The notes under the pieces were generated by a model. That model was not told where the DNA came from, ran no database searches, and was given only the letters and a program-made list of their open reading frames with translations. A stretch of 64,000 nt of DNA from Gonatopus flavifemur (Eukaryota; Arthropoda; Insecta; Hymenoptera; Dryinidae): positions 44,012,001 through 44,076,000 of the forward strand of contig JAFFJZ010000001.1 in the NCBI GenBank assembly GCA_018340375.1. Direction: 5' to 3'. This document shows, one piece after another, positions 21,200-31,644 of this stretch. The position numbers were made by a program, and so were the translations under genes. The number at the start of each line of letters is the position of its first letter. The stretch's first letter is position 1.

Positions 21200-21520
21200 A
21201 TAATGCACATAATGCACAATGGTAAATCTTGTCGGGTTGTATCGGGTTGAATCGGATTGGATCGGGTTGGGTTGCAGAGGGTCTCTTTTTCTCCCTGCCT
21301 CGGATTAGCAAGAGGGCAAGAGCGAAGCTTACCACGTAGCTGTTACCGCTACTCTGCTGGTTGCTGCTACTGCTACTGCTACTGCCACTGCTCTGTTTCT
21401 CCCTCTCGCTTTCTCTCAGTACGACAGTACCCGCCACTTCGAACGGATCGGTCGGGTTCGTTCCGTCATATCATACGTGTAATATGTTTTCCTTCAACTG
21501 CGGGGACATGGTAGAGGAAC
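21200..21520 (-). promoter_or_regulatory. GC-rich island, possible 5' exon or promoter on minus strand
   Basis: Locally the most GC- and CpG-rich DNA in the window. The plus strand has a degenerate CGGGTTG-type tandem repeat (21230-21275) and a CTGCTA/GCTGCT triplet tract (21357-21395). On the minus strand the triplet tract reads AGC/AGT, giving a frame with a long Ser run (KQSSGSSSSSSSNQQSSGNS). A consensus splice donor, CTACGTG followed by GTAAGC, lies at 21327-21339. No in-frame ATG precedes the Ser tract, and the nearest ATG (in another frame) reaches a stop after 23 codons. A 5' UTR exon or promoter is therefore more likely than a start exon. This is inference from composition and one splice signal. 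Confidence 0.25.
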
Positions 21521-22880
21521 GTTATCATTTTCATGAATGAACTTGTGACAAGATGAATCCAATTTATCTGTGATTCACCCTCGAATCGCGATGCATCTTT
21601 TCAGAAGGAAAATACGTGAAAATTTACTTGAGTGAATATCAAAAATCTGCTGTGTGTGATAGTGCAATGAGAATTTCCTATCAAAGTTTGTATTTTTTCT
21701 TGGTGTTGTTCCAATTCAAATGAATTGTGTGAATTTTGACAGTTTTACACATCATTATTTCTCGCATGTTACATAAAGGACCGCTTAGTAATCCGGGATC
21801 AACTGATCAGATATCTCCTCATTTGAATAATCTTCTCTTTTTCCTTAGAGGTAAGATCTCCTTAGCAGACCTACAATTACAACACATGCTATTGACACGT
21901 TGCTAATCGTCGATCGACGATCATGATAAATGTGCACGATGGTCTCGTTTTGAGGACAACTGAACCCTTGACAGTGAATGATTTACATTGACCTAACAAA
22001 CTTACACGTATGTACGTATGTTTGCGTTTCACACTTCCACGTTGTTACGAGTTATTTTCTTTTCAACGGATATCTAAAACAACGTGATCAAATGTTGTAG
22101 CAAGCTCATCGCACGACAAATGACGAGATAAAGAATTTCATCATTCTCCTACTTCGTCTCATTCGAGAACTTCAATCCACCTCGCTATTCGTTATGGCTG
22201 TTTGAAACTCGTCAAAATTTGAGTGTTTTCTTTGGATGAATTCCATTTCCCCCCACGATGTATGATTTCGAAATACAGACCGAATATTTGTCTTTTCGGT
22301 CCAGTTGGTTTGGACATGCTTATAATTCGGTTATCAGAAAATCACACGTGAGAATCAATATTGAGGAAACGAATCAATTTCCAATTTCATTCCAACAACA
22401 ATATGATATTGCATTCGATTCTAATCAACTCTGAGCGAACGCAGACACGTTCACGATAAGTGGATCACATTACAAACAACGATCGGAGAAACAATATTTC
22501 TCAATCTTTTCCTTTTGGAAGTATAATAATATTTTCTTTTATGAAGGTTTTTGAAATATTTGATTGAGTATGTTGATTCCTGTTTATTTTCCCTTCTTGA
22601 TTGGGAGATAAATTAATCAAATGATTGTTCCAAACTGTGAAAATGCATTTATCATTATATTACAGTAATGTAATGTAAAATGAAAGATGTTATTCAATTG
22701 AAATGATTATACTTGATGTTGATGATGATGAAGAAGTTTTTGTTGCTGTCACTGGAGAATGGCATCATGTTGTGAAAAGAATTAAACTACGATTTTCAAT
22801 AACGAATGAATAATGAGATGTATTCGAATTGACAACACGTGGCAGGGGATTCTGAACTTAATAGAAGGGAAGACTGAATT
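21521..22880. other. non-coding stretch
   Basis: No gene or element recognised. A GATGATGATGAAGAAG run lies near 22721. Confidence 0.3.
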
Positions 22881-23170
22881 AGAAATCTGCGGAAAGCGCC
22901 AGGTAGATCCAGACAAGAAATAGTTGTCGGGCTTTGAACAGTTTTTGTCCCAGGAAATCCGGTCAAAAACTCACTAAATTTCTTTCTGGTGTGGTCCAGA
23001 ATTACCAAATTGGAATATCCTGTCAAAAACTGATACAAATTTTTCTGTCATCTTTTTATAGACTATTCTATGTCTGAGTAGAAATTTAGTGAGTTTTTGA
23101 CCGAATTTCTTGGAACAAAAACTGTTCAAAGCCTGCCAACTATTTTTTGTCCGAATCTGCCCGGAATTTT
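22881..23170. repeat. foldback inverted repeat (arms about 95 bp)
   Basis: The left arm (about 22881-22984: CAGACAAGAAATAGTTG, GGCTTTGAACAGTTTTTGTC, GGTCAAAAACTCACTAAATT) is mirrored by the right arm (23080-23170: AATTTAGTGAGTTTTTGACC, GAACAAAAACTGTTCAAAGC, CAACTATTTTTTGTCCG). The loop is about 95 bp. The match may extend outwards to about 22840 and 23215. Minus-strand frames of 70-80 codons across it are incidental. Non-coding. Confidence 0.75.
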
Positions 23171-23213
23171 CAGTAGGGAATTGCACAGAATTTTTCTTTG
23201 TCCGCGCTGTAGG

Positions 23214-24322
23214 GATAGATCAGTTCATGGAATTGCACATGGTTGAGTAGATTTATGAGAATTCTATTCAAATTCAAAATGTTACAAACACTAGATAACC
23301 TCAGTTCGATGTCGAGAATATTCAATCAATCCTTCAACAAATCTACATTGAACCGCTTTGTATAATTATGTGTTTATAAAGATATTGCACGCAGTAAAGA
23401 CCTCATTTTGCCTATGTTGAGACAACTCAAATGAAAACCAAACATGAAGAATATACGACATAAATTATAATTGTATATAATTTATCTATAGCCTCTACTT
23501 AACCCATATGTTTTTCTTTCTTCGTTCCTACACGAAGAGAATTATCCGTGGACGCTATACAGTGAATTATTTCGATGAAAAGATGGATTAGAAAAGACGA
23601 TATTATATATTGTTTTGTATTTGAATCTATAACCCAAATTCATAATAATCGGTCTATTGCGTAAATCCTCCTATCCACATTTCCGATGCAATTCTCTGTT
23701 TGGAACTGGTGAAATATTCATTTCGTCATAACAATGGATTCAATCCCGTAATAAATGGCTGGAAACAATGTAATGCGATTCAGAGTCATTGTATATTTAC
23801 ATAACGAAGAAATTGTTACTGAACGTATAATGAAACATTGTTGAGATCCGAATATCGATTCTTCCTGTGTACATAAATGTGATCCTGACATGAATTCGAT
23901 GATCATGTAATTTGTTGAACACTTATCATAACCCACATAACAGAGTTCAGAAGAATTGTTCAGTGTTGAAAATGCCTGAACTGAAAGTATTTCAGACGTT
24001 TCATGGTATTGATACATTAAAGGATTTTGTTGTAGGAAAAATATGTTACCTAGTTCCTTAATATCTTTCTGAAGCAGTGATTGGAGCTTGATAGAGATTT
24101 TGTACAAAACTATCGATCCTGCTCATGTGGAAGTTTGTTCACTGGCTCGCTACTGATGCAATACCGTTGCCTGAGTTGCCAGTACAGGAAGGAAGGTAGA
24201 ACGATAACAATGTTTCATCTAAGAACCGGTACCAGAATTTCCAACTTGACAATACTAGCATTCAAGATAAGTTGAACACTGATCTACTCCCGATTCTGTA
24301 TTGGAACAACATTGTATCCATA
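23214..24322. other. non-coding stretch
   Basis: Contains a 129-codon minus-strand frame (23718-24107) with no recognised motif. No repeat structure seen. Confidence 0.3.
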
Positions 24323-24460
24323 CACTGTAAAGAAATTCCTTCTGAAAACCCATAAAATGGGACTGTAATTTTTGACAGGCACTTTTTTTCTAATTCTCAG
24401 ATAAATTTTACTGAATTTCGGAGCGTGTTCTGAAAATTCAGAAAAAATTTCTTTACGGCG
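24323..24460. mobile_element. small TA-flanked MITE (138 bp)
   Basis: Ends CACTGTAAAGAAATTCCTTC and, in reverse, CGCCGTAAAGAAATTTTTTC. TA outside both (24321-24322, 24461-24462). The inverted match continues with CTGAAAA. Non-coding. Confidence 0.7.
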
Positions 24461-24650
24461 TACCGATATGGTATCATATTTTTGTGGCATTCCACCACTC
24501 TACCAACTGCTGCACTTCGGTTTCATATGCGAACTAGGTATTCTTTGAACAGTATTGATGTAATCCTGGCCCAAGACTGTTTGCTCATACAAATAAACGT
24601 CATTTGAAATCCTTTGTGAGAGAGAGAGTGTATGAGATTTGTATTTTATA

Positions 24651-25147
24651 CGCAGGAAAAATGGTTCGATACTATAGCGCCTACAAAAAAATTTGTTGTA
24701 CTTGCAAAAATATTTACTCCAGCAGCTAAGACTACACGGAAAAAATTGGTGATCCAAATTTTCGTTGACTAGTATGTCACTGTGGTACGAAGCACAAAAT
24801 TCAAAAGGAATTCGTACACTGGATTTTAATAATCTGTTGACTCTTCCCATTATCTCGACAATTGAAATGAAAAGTGTATTCCATTGATGAAACAATGGAT
24901 AAAGTCAATGAATTATCAAAATCTAGTGTACGAATTCTTCTCGCGTTTGTGCTCCGTCCAAAAGTGATATACTAGTGAACGAGAATGTGCATTACTAATT
25001 TTTTCCGGGTACTCTTAAAAAATTTGTTCACAACAGCGAAGAAATTGAGTTGTGGTAATCATTTTCCTTGTTCTTTCTGCTAATTTTTTTAATAGGGGCT
25101 ATAGTAAGAGACCTGCTTATTATGCCAGCAATACTTTTTTATCCGTG
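24651..25147. mobile_element. outer MITE interrupted by a foldback, relative of 61164-61683
   Basis: Left end CGCAGGAAAAATGG after a TA; right end in reverse CACGGATAAAAAAGTATTGC. Both arms contain the distinctive ACTATAGC(G/C)CCTA block followed by an A-run, which is also in the element at 61164 (ACTATAGCGCCCACAAAAAA). The flank after the right end is TG where TA is expected. The foldback at 24735-25010 splits it; without that insertion the element would be about 220 bp, close to the size of the 61164 relative without its own insertion (about 223 bp). Confidence 0.65.
24735..25010. mobile_element. TA-flanked foldback MITE nested in 24651-25147
   Basis: Arms of about 100 bp: the left starts CACGGAAAAAATTGGTGATC and the right in reverse starts CCCGGAAAAAATTAGTAATG. 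Both continue with TTCGTT(G/C)ACTAGTAT, GAGCACAAA/GAAGCACAAA and GAATTCGTACACT blocks. TA is present outside both ends (24733-24734, 25011-25012). The 131-codon minus-strand frame overlapping it is incidental. Confidence 0.8.
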
Positions 25148-25197
25148 TGAATATGACTTGAATACACTACGAAAGGAATATTTGGATATCACATCAA

Positions 25198-26691
25198 ACC
25201 CGTGTAGAAATTTGTCCAGGCATCCTAGATTATATGTAGGGCCTGTATAGGTATTATCGAGGTATCCTTCATAGTGGGTCACCTAATTACAGCCTAAAAA
25301 GAGCCCGACTTGGTATTATTGGGGCATAATTTTAATTTATTATTTCATTCTCATGATTATAAATTTTCCAACATTCCATTATCATACAAATAAATTGTCG
25401 AAAGTGAATATTTGTTCCCTATTTCTATGTTGTGGCGTTTCTAATTATGGCCAATATTAGGCCATAGCCTTTAGGTAGTTTTCAATCAGGATGGCTATAT
25501 TATATTTCAATTCAAAATGTAATGATCATATAAAACCATAGTGACTAAATATGTATGATTTGATCCAAATTTGAACACATTACAATTATTGTACAAAGAT
25601 TTTATTATCAATTCCCAATTCTCACGGAACATATTATTTTCAATATAAAAAAATGGTCTCAATAAAAAATATTGAAACATCATAATGAATGATGAGTTCC
25701 AGTGTGGAGTAATAACATAGCAAACATTTGTTGCGACTGTCATGACATTGAAGTGGAGTTCCATCATTACCAAGTTTCTCTTATTCTCAGTGATGAGATA
25801 TACTGAAACTTGTGAAAATCGTTGCCCAAGTAACACGGAAGTGCTCTTAAAGTAGTGTGGAAATGCCATTTGTTTATAATCATTTGATACAGCTAGGAAC
25901 ATTCAATGGCACCCCGTGTAAGAATTGCTCCTACTTGAAAAGTGGCCCCAACTTGGAATATTACGCTTTTCAATCTAGGCCTCGTAATGATATCAAACAT
26001 CCAGGCAAAACAATGATAGCCAACTCGGGGCCTATATGCACTGTTAGAAATATTTGTGAATTCCGTAACCAATTATGTGAATCTTTACATTAAATTTAAT
26101 AACTGCATACGAAGCCAACTCCACTACATTCATTGACAATGCAATCGACAATCAGATGTACAAATTCAGTGTACAAATGTATATGAAAAAAACTTCCGAA
26201 TCTGGTATATGAAATTTAAGACATAATTCTAGCAGTGTGGGCTGTGGGTGGGCAACCTTATATTGGATGCCTAAGATATACCCCTACGGTGCCAGGGCCT
26301 ACCTTAGGATGCCCAGGATTGATTTCCACACGGGACGTTCATATAGAACATTCATTGCCATAAACGTACTATATGAAGATACTTTGAACGTATTGAACTG
26401 TACCAAGTCCATGTAATTCTATGATTTTTCTATCTACGTGGTTGTACTGCTTAGGTGACCAATTTTCCATGTATCTACAAATTTTGCCGCTTTAGGAAAT
26501 TAATACAATTCATTGAGGTTCTCAATATCGGTCTACATTGGACCTATATTTGAAAATCATATAGGGCCTAGATACAAGAGCGTGACATTTCTATATACGT
26601 GCTGTATTGGATCCTTACTGGGTCTAAACATTAATAGGGTAAATCAATTAGGGTCCGATTATTGCCTGGAAAAAATTTCCACACGGGGTGT
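25198..26691. repeat. CCCGTGTRGAAATTT-ended repeat(s), probably nested
   Basis: CCCGTGTAGAAATTTGTCCA at 25200 pairs with the reverse of AATTTCCACACGGGG near 26690 (CCCCGTGTGGAAATTTTTTC), both running into CCAGGCA. A second pair lies inside: CCCCGTGTAAGAATTG at about 25913 and, in reverse, TCCCGTGTGGAAATCAATCC at about 26335. The interior is scattered with GGGCCTA/TAGGCC words. The simplest reading is two related elements, one inside the other, with the dispersed repeat 26025-26235 inside the inner one. Target duplications are not evident. Confidence 0.4.
26025..26235 (-). repeat. dispersed repeat, inverted copy of 5390-5605
   Basis: Reverse-complement match to 5390-5605 over about 210 bp. 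Landmarks on the plus strand here include CCAACTCCACTACATTCATT, GACAATGCAATCGACAATCA, GTACAAATGTATATGAAAAA and AAACTTCCGAATCTGG. Its position inside a TAGGCC-rich repeat suggests it may be an internal part of that element family. Confidence 0.5.
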
Positions 26692-26825
26692 GGGAAAACG
26701 TTAGAATTATTAGATCAATTCTGTATTGTCAGTGAATTTTTAGACATAAATGAGGGAATGGGAAATCATAATAATGATTTTTTCTTTCTTCGAAAATCAT
26801 ACAATTTTTTAGAATTTCCATAGTT

Positions 26826-27032
26826 CACACGAAGGAAAATAATTCGCGATGGTAGCCATTTCGTATATTTGATATTTGGGTAGCCAAGAATATTGCTGAA
26901 ACTGTTGAAATGCAACTATACTATAGCAATAACTTTCGTTGCCACAGCTAAAGAACAGCTACTGCAGCTAATTTTCAGCGATCCAAATATCAACTACATC
27001 TACGTAGAGGATTATTCTCCTCCTCACGTAGT
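26826..27032. mobile_element. decayed minipalindrome MITE (AGCAA/TTGCT family)
   Basis: Left CACACGAAGGAAAATAATTC and right in reverse CTACGTGAGGAGGAGAATAA are degenerate relatives of the CACGGAGAAAA ends. The interior holds TATTGCTGAAAC, ACTATAGCAATA, TTGCCACAGCTAA and CAGCTACTGCAGCTAA words, with a flanking inverted GATATTTGG/CCAAATATC pair. TA flanks are not preserved. Confidence 0.5.
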
Positions 27033-29069
27033 GTAGAAATTGTAAAAATGTTGACACCGAGCATTCTTCGAAGACCTCTTCCACATTTCAATTCACTTTA
27101 TGTCTGTATGACAGCACACGTTCGTGATACTGTGAGGAATAGAAAGTTTTGGAAATCCCTTCAATCACCTTTTGATCTTTGTAATCCTCTATTCGTTTCC
27201 TGATCACTCCATTTGCTAAGGACCGACCATTTCGATCAACTATTCATGCTCTTGTGGTTCCCGACTCCATGGTGATGCAGAGTTGCGGTAAAGGATAAAA
27301 TAGCCTACATCTAGCTAATCTCATGTAAGCGGAGCTTAAGGAATCCATATATCTAACCAGGAAATAGCGGATGTGAGCTAAAACCTATAAACAGTTACCA
27401 AATTTTTTCTATCGGTATATTCTTCCACTAATAATCTCTAATCAACAATCATGCATAAATTCGAAATCAAAACCAAGTTGAACTCTTCTCCAATTAATTT
27501 ACACATATTATGAGAATACGATCTAAAATGCTACAGGAAATATCCAGATCTTCATTTCCCTCCAATATTATGCTTTATCATCCTTATGAAGAATTTAGGT
27601 GGAAAACATAAACCTCCCTTCGAAATGCGAAAAACTCCTCAGTGAAACACTGAACATCTCATATCAAGCGTTCCAAAGAGAATTTGATATCTCAAGATGA
27701 TTTCATTCGAGCTGCGACTGGTGGAATGTACGAGATTTTATCAACGTTTATATTCTTATCGCAATTATGCACTTTTCGAATGCAGATGAGAATTCGAAAA
27801 ATGGGAACGGAGTTGAATTTCCAACCTAGTCAAGCGCATCGCAGTTAATGAGCAAGCTCCTTCCATGAAAGTTTGATGAAGTGTTTGCATGAGATTGATG
27901 AAATTATTGATATTTGTTGAACACAATAATTGACGTCTAAGATTTTCGCATGGCAAACGGGAAGACATTCCCAAACATTATTCACATCATTTTTACTCTC
28001 AAACCTTCTCAACCTTGATATAGATTTCGAACACCTGAATTGCATTCTTGTTCATATCAAAAAATAAAATCAATTCCTCATTTTGACAACCCACGTTGAT
28101 ATCATTCTTCAGCATTTTCGATATAAATTTAGAATAATCATTCATTCAATCCTTGAAGTAGAAACAAGAGTGTTTTTGATGAAACGGTAATTGAATTGGA
28201 AATCAGAGTCATTCTTTTCTCGAGAATTTCTGCAATTCAAATCCTCGAATTCATAAAAGCAAATCCACTACTGTCAACTCATATTCCACTTCGTCAATCC
28301 CATCTTATAGTTACCATACAGAAATTCTGCTCCACAGAAATGTTCTTTTAATGTATGTGAATTATAGACAATGCATTGAATTGTATATAATTTGCAAGAT
28401 TGTAAAAATGTTTTTCGATCCTAAACATCTTGAATTAGTAGGTTTCGAGTAAATCCCATAGGATTCTGAAATTTATGTTCGTCACATTGTAATCGCCATT
28501 CCGCATCTTGGAATAGTTACAAGTTTGTAATTAGTGATCCGGAAAGCTTGTAACTGGAGATCTACATCCACTTTCAATTATATCTCCATCGAGAACAATT
28601 CAGGACATCTAATCGGTTTCCACTGCGGCATTCGAGGGATTAATGAGCCCTCATGGGAGAAAATGAGTTATGATTGTATCGAATCGATATTTATTTCGCT
28701 ATGTTGAATCATGAATTCATTTTTCACGTTTCATTCTTTTTATCAGCATGGGAATTATTAATTACAAACGCAGCAATTCTTCAAAACTCCCCAACCGGTT
28801 TTTCACACAACTCACTTTATTTTTGCATGTCGAATAAATATGAGAGTAATTCACCTTTATAGGTTATGTGAATAATATCTCAATGATTGCAGTACCCGAG
28901 TATAGTTTCCGATGAGCACATGAGAGTAATGTGTATGATGAATGCATCGATGCATCAGAGATGGGACGAAATCAGATCAGAATTCATTTGAAATAAAATA
29001 ACATTATATCTTGTTTATGTGAACGACAAATATTCAATCGTTGAGACAAAATTTCATTCAGCCGAATTG
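27033..29069. other. non-coding stretch, 2 kb
   Basis: AT-rich with only short frames (62-69 codons), none recognised. No inverted repeat of note and no RNA gene seen. Confidence 0.35.
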
Positions 29070-29508
29070 AATACGAACAGTGTCGGACTGGCCCGCCCGG
29101 CTACCCGGCGATCGCCGGGGGCCTTTCGCTCTTGGGGGCCCGTGGCAAAATGATGAATTTCAGAAAATATTTTACAGAGAAAGGGATAAATTCCCAATAA
29201 TTACAGATTTTCAATAATCACAAATTGTGCAAACTTTAATACTATGATAGTATGATGTCCTTTAGCTTCTTATTGAGTTTGCAAAATCTGCATCAATCTC
29301 GGTAGCGACCACAATTCAATAATATCTTCTATAAGTTCCTTACAATTTTACACTTCACTATGGTATGTATTCATGTAATTATACATGATGAATGATTTGA
29401 AGCCAAGGAAATAGTTCCTGTGGATCATTACAATCGTAGGGATATTACGAAAATTTATACAAAAATCGGTATTGAATTTTGTGACAAACAGTACCACTAA
29501 ATTTCGTA

Positions 29509-29686
29509 CAGGCAAAAAAATTACTCTTCATATTTACCACATTTTGCAATGAAATTTGGGATTGGGACAATTTTGGTGTATACTTTACAGCAATTGCCAT
29601 CAAATCTACTCCAATTTAGTTGGAATCACCACAATTTGTTCTGAAAGATAACACAATTTTGTCCCTGTCCCAAGTTTTCTTCCGTG
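29509..29686. mobile_element. TA-flanked MITE (178 bp) inside the hAT-like element
   Basis: TA at 29507-29508 and 29687-29688. Left CAGGCAAAAAAATTACTC, right in reverse CACGGAAGAAAACTTGGGAC. Internal inverted words GGACAATTTTGGTG and CACCACAATTTGTTC/CACAATTTTGTCCC. Non-coding. Confidence 0.55.
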
Positions 29687-29723
29687 TAGTTAGAGAGATA
29701 CTGAATGTTTTGTTGCATCGCAC

Positions 29724-29998
29724 AAAAAGAAAATAATTAGTCATCATTTGGTTAACTGACAATTAGCAATCTGGGCTACTTTTCAGCTGTCACAGCTACT
29801 CACTTAGCGTTAAAAGCAAGAAATGTAGCTTCCACAGCAAAAATTTCATATCTATCAGAAAACCTATGCAGTCACAGCTACGATTTTTTACTGTAGTAAC
29901 TGAGAAATAGCTGTAGGTGTAATTATTTTAGCTATAGCAATGAGAACAAGAGAGCTGAAAAAGTGAGTAGCTGCCACAGCCATTTAATTTCTTTGCGT
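29724..29998. mobile_element. minipalindrome MITE relative (AGCTAC/GTAGCT words)
   Basis: The interior shows CAGCTGTCACAGCTACTCACTT near the left and AAGTGAGTAGCTGCCACAGC near the right as an inverted pair, plus TGTAGCTTCCACAGCAAAA, GCAGTCACAGCTACGA and TTAGCTATAGCAATG in between. Edges GCACAAAAAGAAAATAATTA and, in reverse, ACGCAAAGAAATTAAATGGC are loosely inverted. It belongs to the same word family as 6721-7090 and 57488-57753. Confidence 0.5.
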
Positions 29999-29999
29999 T

Positions 30000-30726
30000 C
30001 GTTTTTGCGAATACATTTCCATAAGTGACTTTGCATTCAAAAGTTTCCAATAGAATTAAAATTTCAGATAGAATAACATTTTTTGGGATTAAAATAACAT
30101 AATGAAAAATTGCTGGGATTTCCCATCAATTTGTAATCTCATGTCTCATATATCCCCCATTTGGTCACAAAAATCAGTCATTCTTACTGATAAATTCCTC
30201 TCAGTGTATGCAACACAATGAGAACGATCTGAAAACTATGTTATTCTTGAATGAAACCGGTGTTCCTTAAGTGTGCTGATTGCGTTACATAAGACATGTT
30301 TTAGAAATCTATCAGGTGTTTTTGGAAAAGTCTTACTTGCAAGATACCCGGGTGAAAATGGTGTGTTTAGAACGACACGAAAGGGTAACCAAAACAGTGT
30401 TCAAGTGGGAAAAGAGCGGTGATTGAAACGTTTCAATGCCTCATTTGTTCCAACATGCGCAAAAAAAATCGAAATTTTGGTAACTGCAAAGTTACTTGGA
30501 AGCGCCTGGTGAGGCTTAGCGAATGTTAGAGCTTAGGCCATTCTCATAGATCGACCTTTTTCGTTGGAAAAATTTTTGAATTTCATACACAAAATTGAAA
30601 AGCAATTGTTACACGCATTTGCATATCATGACAAATTTCATCAGAATTTGGATCAAATTTAATGTAAAAATCATTCCAAAGTGATAATCATGGAATCTAT
30701 GACCAGGATTAAACTTTAGATAATGG
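30000..30726. other. interior of hAT-like element, unassigned
   Basis: No coding domain or defined repeat. A small minus-strand frame (30609-30806) runs into the next foldback and is incidental. Confidence 0.3.
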
Positions 30727-31012
30727 CCCAGACAACACACGAAGAATTCTCTTTCCAGAACAGGAATAGAATTCTTCAAACATTCTTTTCGAGCTAATGA
30801 ATTCATATAAGGTTCAGCAAGAATTCAATGTTTTGGACATTAAAGAGTTCTTTGAGAGTGCTGGAATAATACTTTCGGTATTCTCAAAGAACTCGTTAAT
30901 GTCCTAAACATTGAACTCTTCTAGAACTCCATAGGAATTCATTAGCTCGAAAAGAGTTCTTGAAAAATTCTATTTCTGTTCTTGAAAAATAATTCTTCGT
31001 GTGCTATCTGGG
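30727..31012. mobile_element. foldback MITE (286 bp), CCCAGAYARCACACGAAGAA ends
   Basis: Arms of about 140 bp. The left begins CCCAGACAACACACGAAGAA, the right in reverse begins CCCAGATAGCACACGAAGAA, and both continue through CAGAACAG(G/A)AATAGAATT, TTTTCGAGCTAATGAATTC, AATGTTT(T/A)GGACATTAA and GAGTTCTTTGAGA. The loop is only a few tens of bp. Inserted in the hAT-like element. The target duplication is not obvious by eye. Non-coding. Confidence 0.8.
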
Positions 31013-31577
31013 AGTTTCAGTCTTTCATTGATTTCCTGGTGGGTATAAGAAGATGTGAAAAGTAATAACCTCTAACTGACGAAAATTCTTTACAATTTCG
31101 TTCCTCAACATCTAAAAACCATGAGGTACCCCACATTGATGTTTAGAGCACAATCTTATACAAAGAAATGAGTAATTGGTTGGAACAAGTGAACAAAATA
31201 GGTACATATGCGCTTGTCAAAAATAATTATCATTTCAACCAACTGGTGAGTTGTTTAAACTGTGCATGTTGTTTTTCTGACCCACTTATGAGTCAAAACA
31301 ACTATTCAGTTAGTTGGAATAATAATTCAGCTCATATACTGAGGACCCAATTTCTTAGACTGACAGGAAATTTTCTCTGCCTTCATTGTAATAAATCGTT
31401 TTTTCAATGGAAAAAAACTTCAGTTCAATGGAAAAAATTATAACAAATATATTCTTCCTTGAATTCGAATTCAATGAAATGAATCATTGAAATTAAAATG
31501 AATCACAAGGATTTGTAATCAGTATGATTCCCTCCCTTTTTTTTTTTTTTGAAAGTCAACAATTATTCCATCCCCTT
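31013..31577. other. right interior of hAT-like element, unassigned
   Basis: A 91-codon plus-strand frame (31168-31443) contains two Cys-x-x-Cys pairs (NCACCF, LCLHC), but it has no full zinc-finger pattern and no hAT signature, so it is not called a gene. Small inverted words (CCAACTGG/TAGTTGG) occur nearby. Poly-T at 31539-31550. Confidence 0.3.
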
Positions 31578-31644
31578 TACAGGGGCCCCGGCACGGTCGT
31601 CCGCCGGGGGCCCTGGAATGAGCCAGTCCGACACTGAATACGAA

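Larger units (their letters stand above)
29078..31636. mobile_element. hAT-like non-autonomous transposon (2559 bp)
   Basis: Terminal inverted repeats CAGTGTCGGACTGGC (15 bp perfect, then C versus T) flanked by a perfect 8-bp duplication AATACGAA at 29070-29077 and 31637-31644. An 8-bp duplication and CAGTG-type ends are hallmarks of the hAT superfamily. GC-rich subterminal regions with GGGGGCCC and CCGGCG words follow both ends and stand out from the AT-rich interior. No transposase-like frame is present. Much of the interior is other elements (29509-29686, about 29724-29998, 30727-31012). The long interior may be a captured or repeatedly invaded deletion derivative. Confidence 0.85.

Noticed and set aside
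23718..24107. 129-codon minus-strand frame as a gene
   Set aside because: No motif, no splice or promoter context, composition like its surroundings.
24500..24895. 131-codon minus-strand frame as a gene
   Set aside because: Runs across a MITE and its nested foldback; coding by chance.
25507..25902. 131-codon minus-strand frame as a gene
   Set aside because: AT-rich with no recognisable content; lies within a repeat-rich stretch.
31168..31443. Zinc-finger-like frame as the hAT transposase
   Set aside because: Two Cys pairs only, no His pair and no RNaseH-like or hAT dimerisation signature; far too short.
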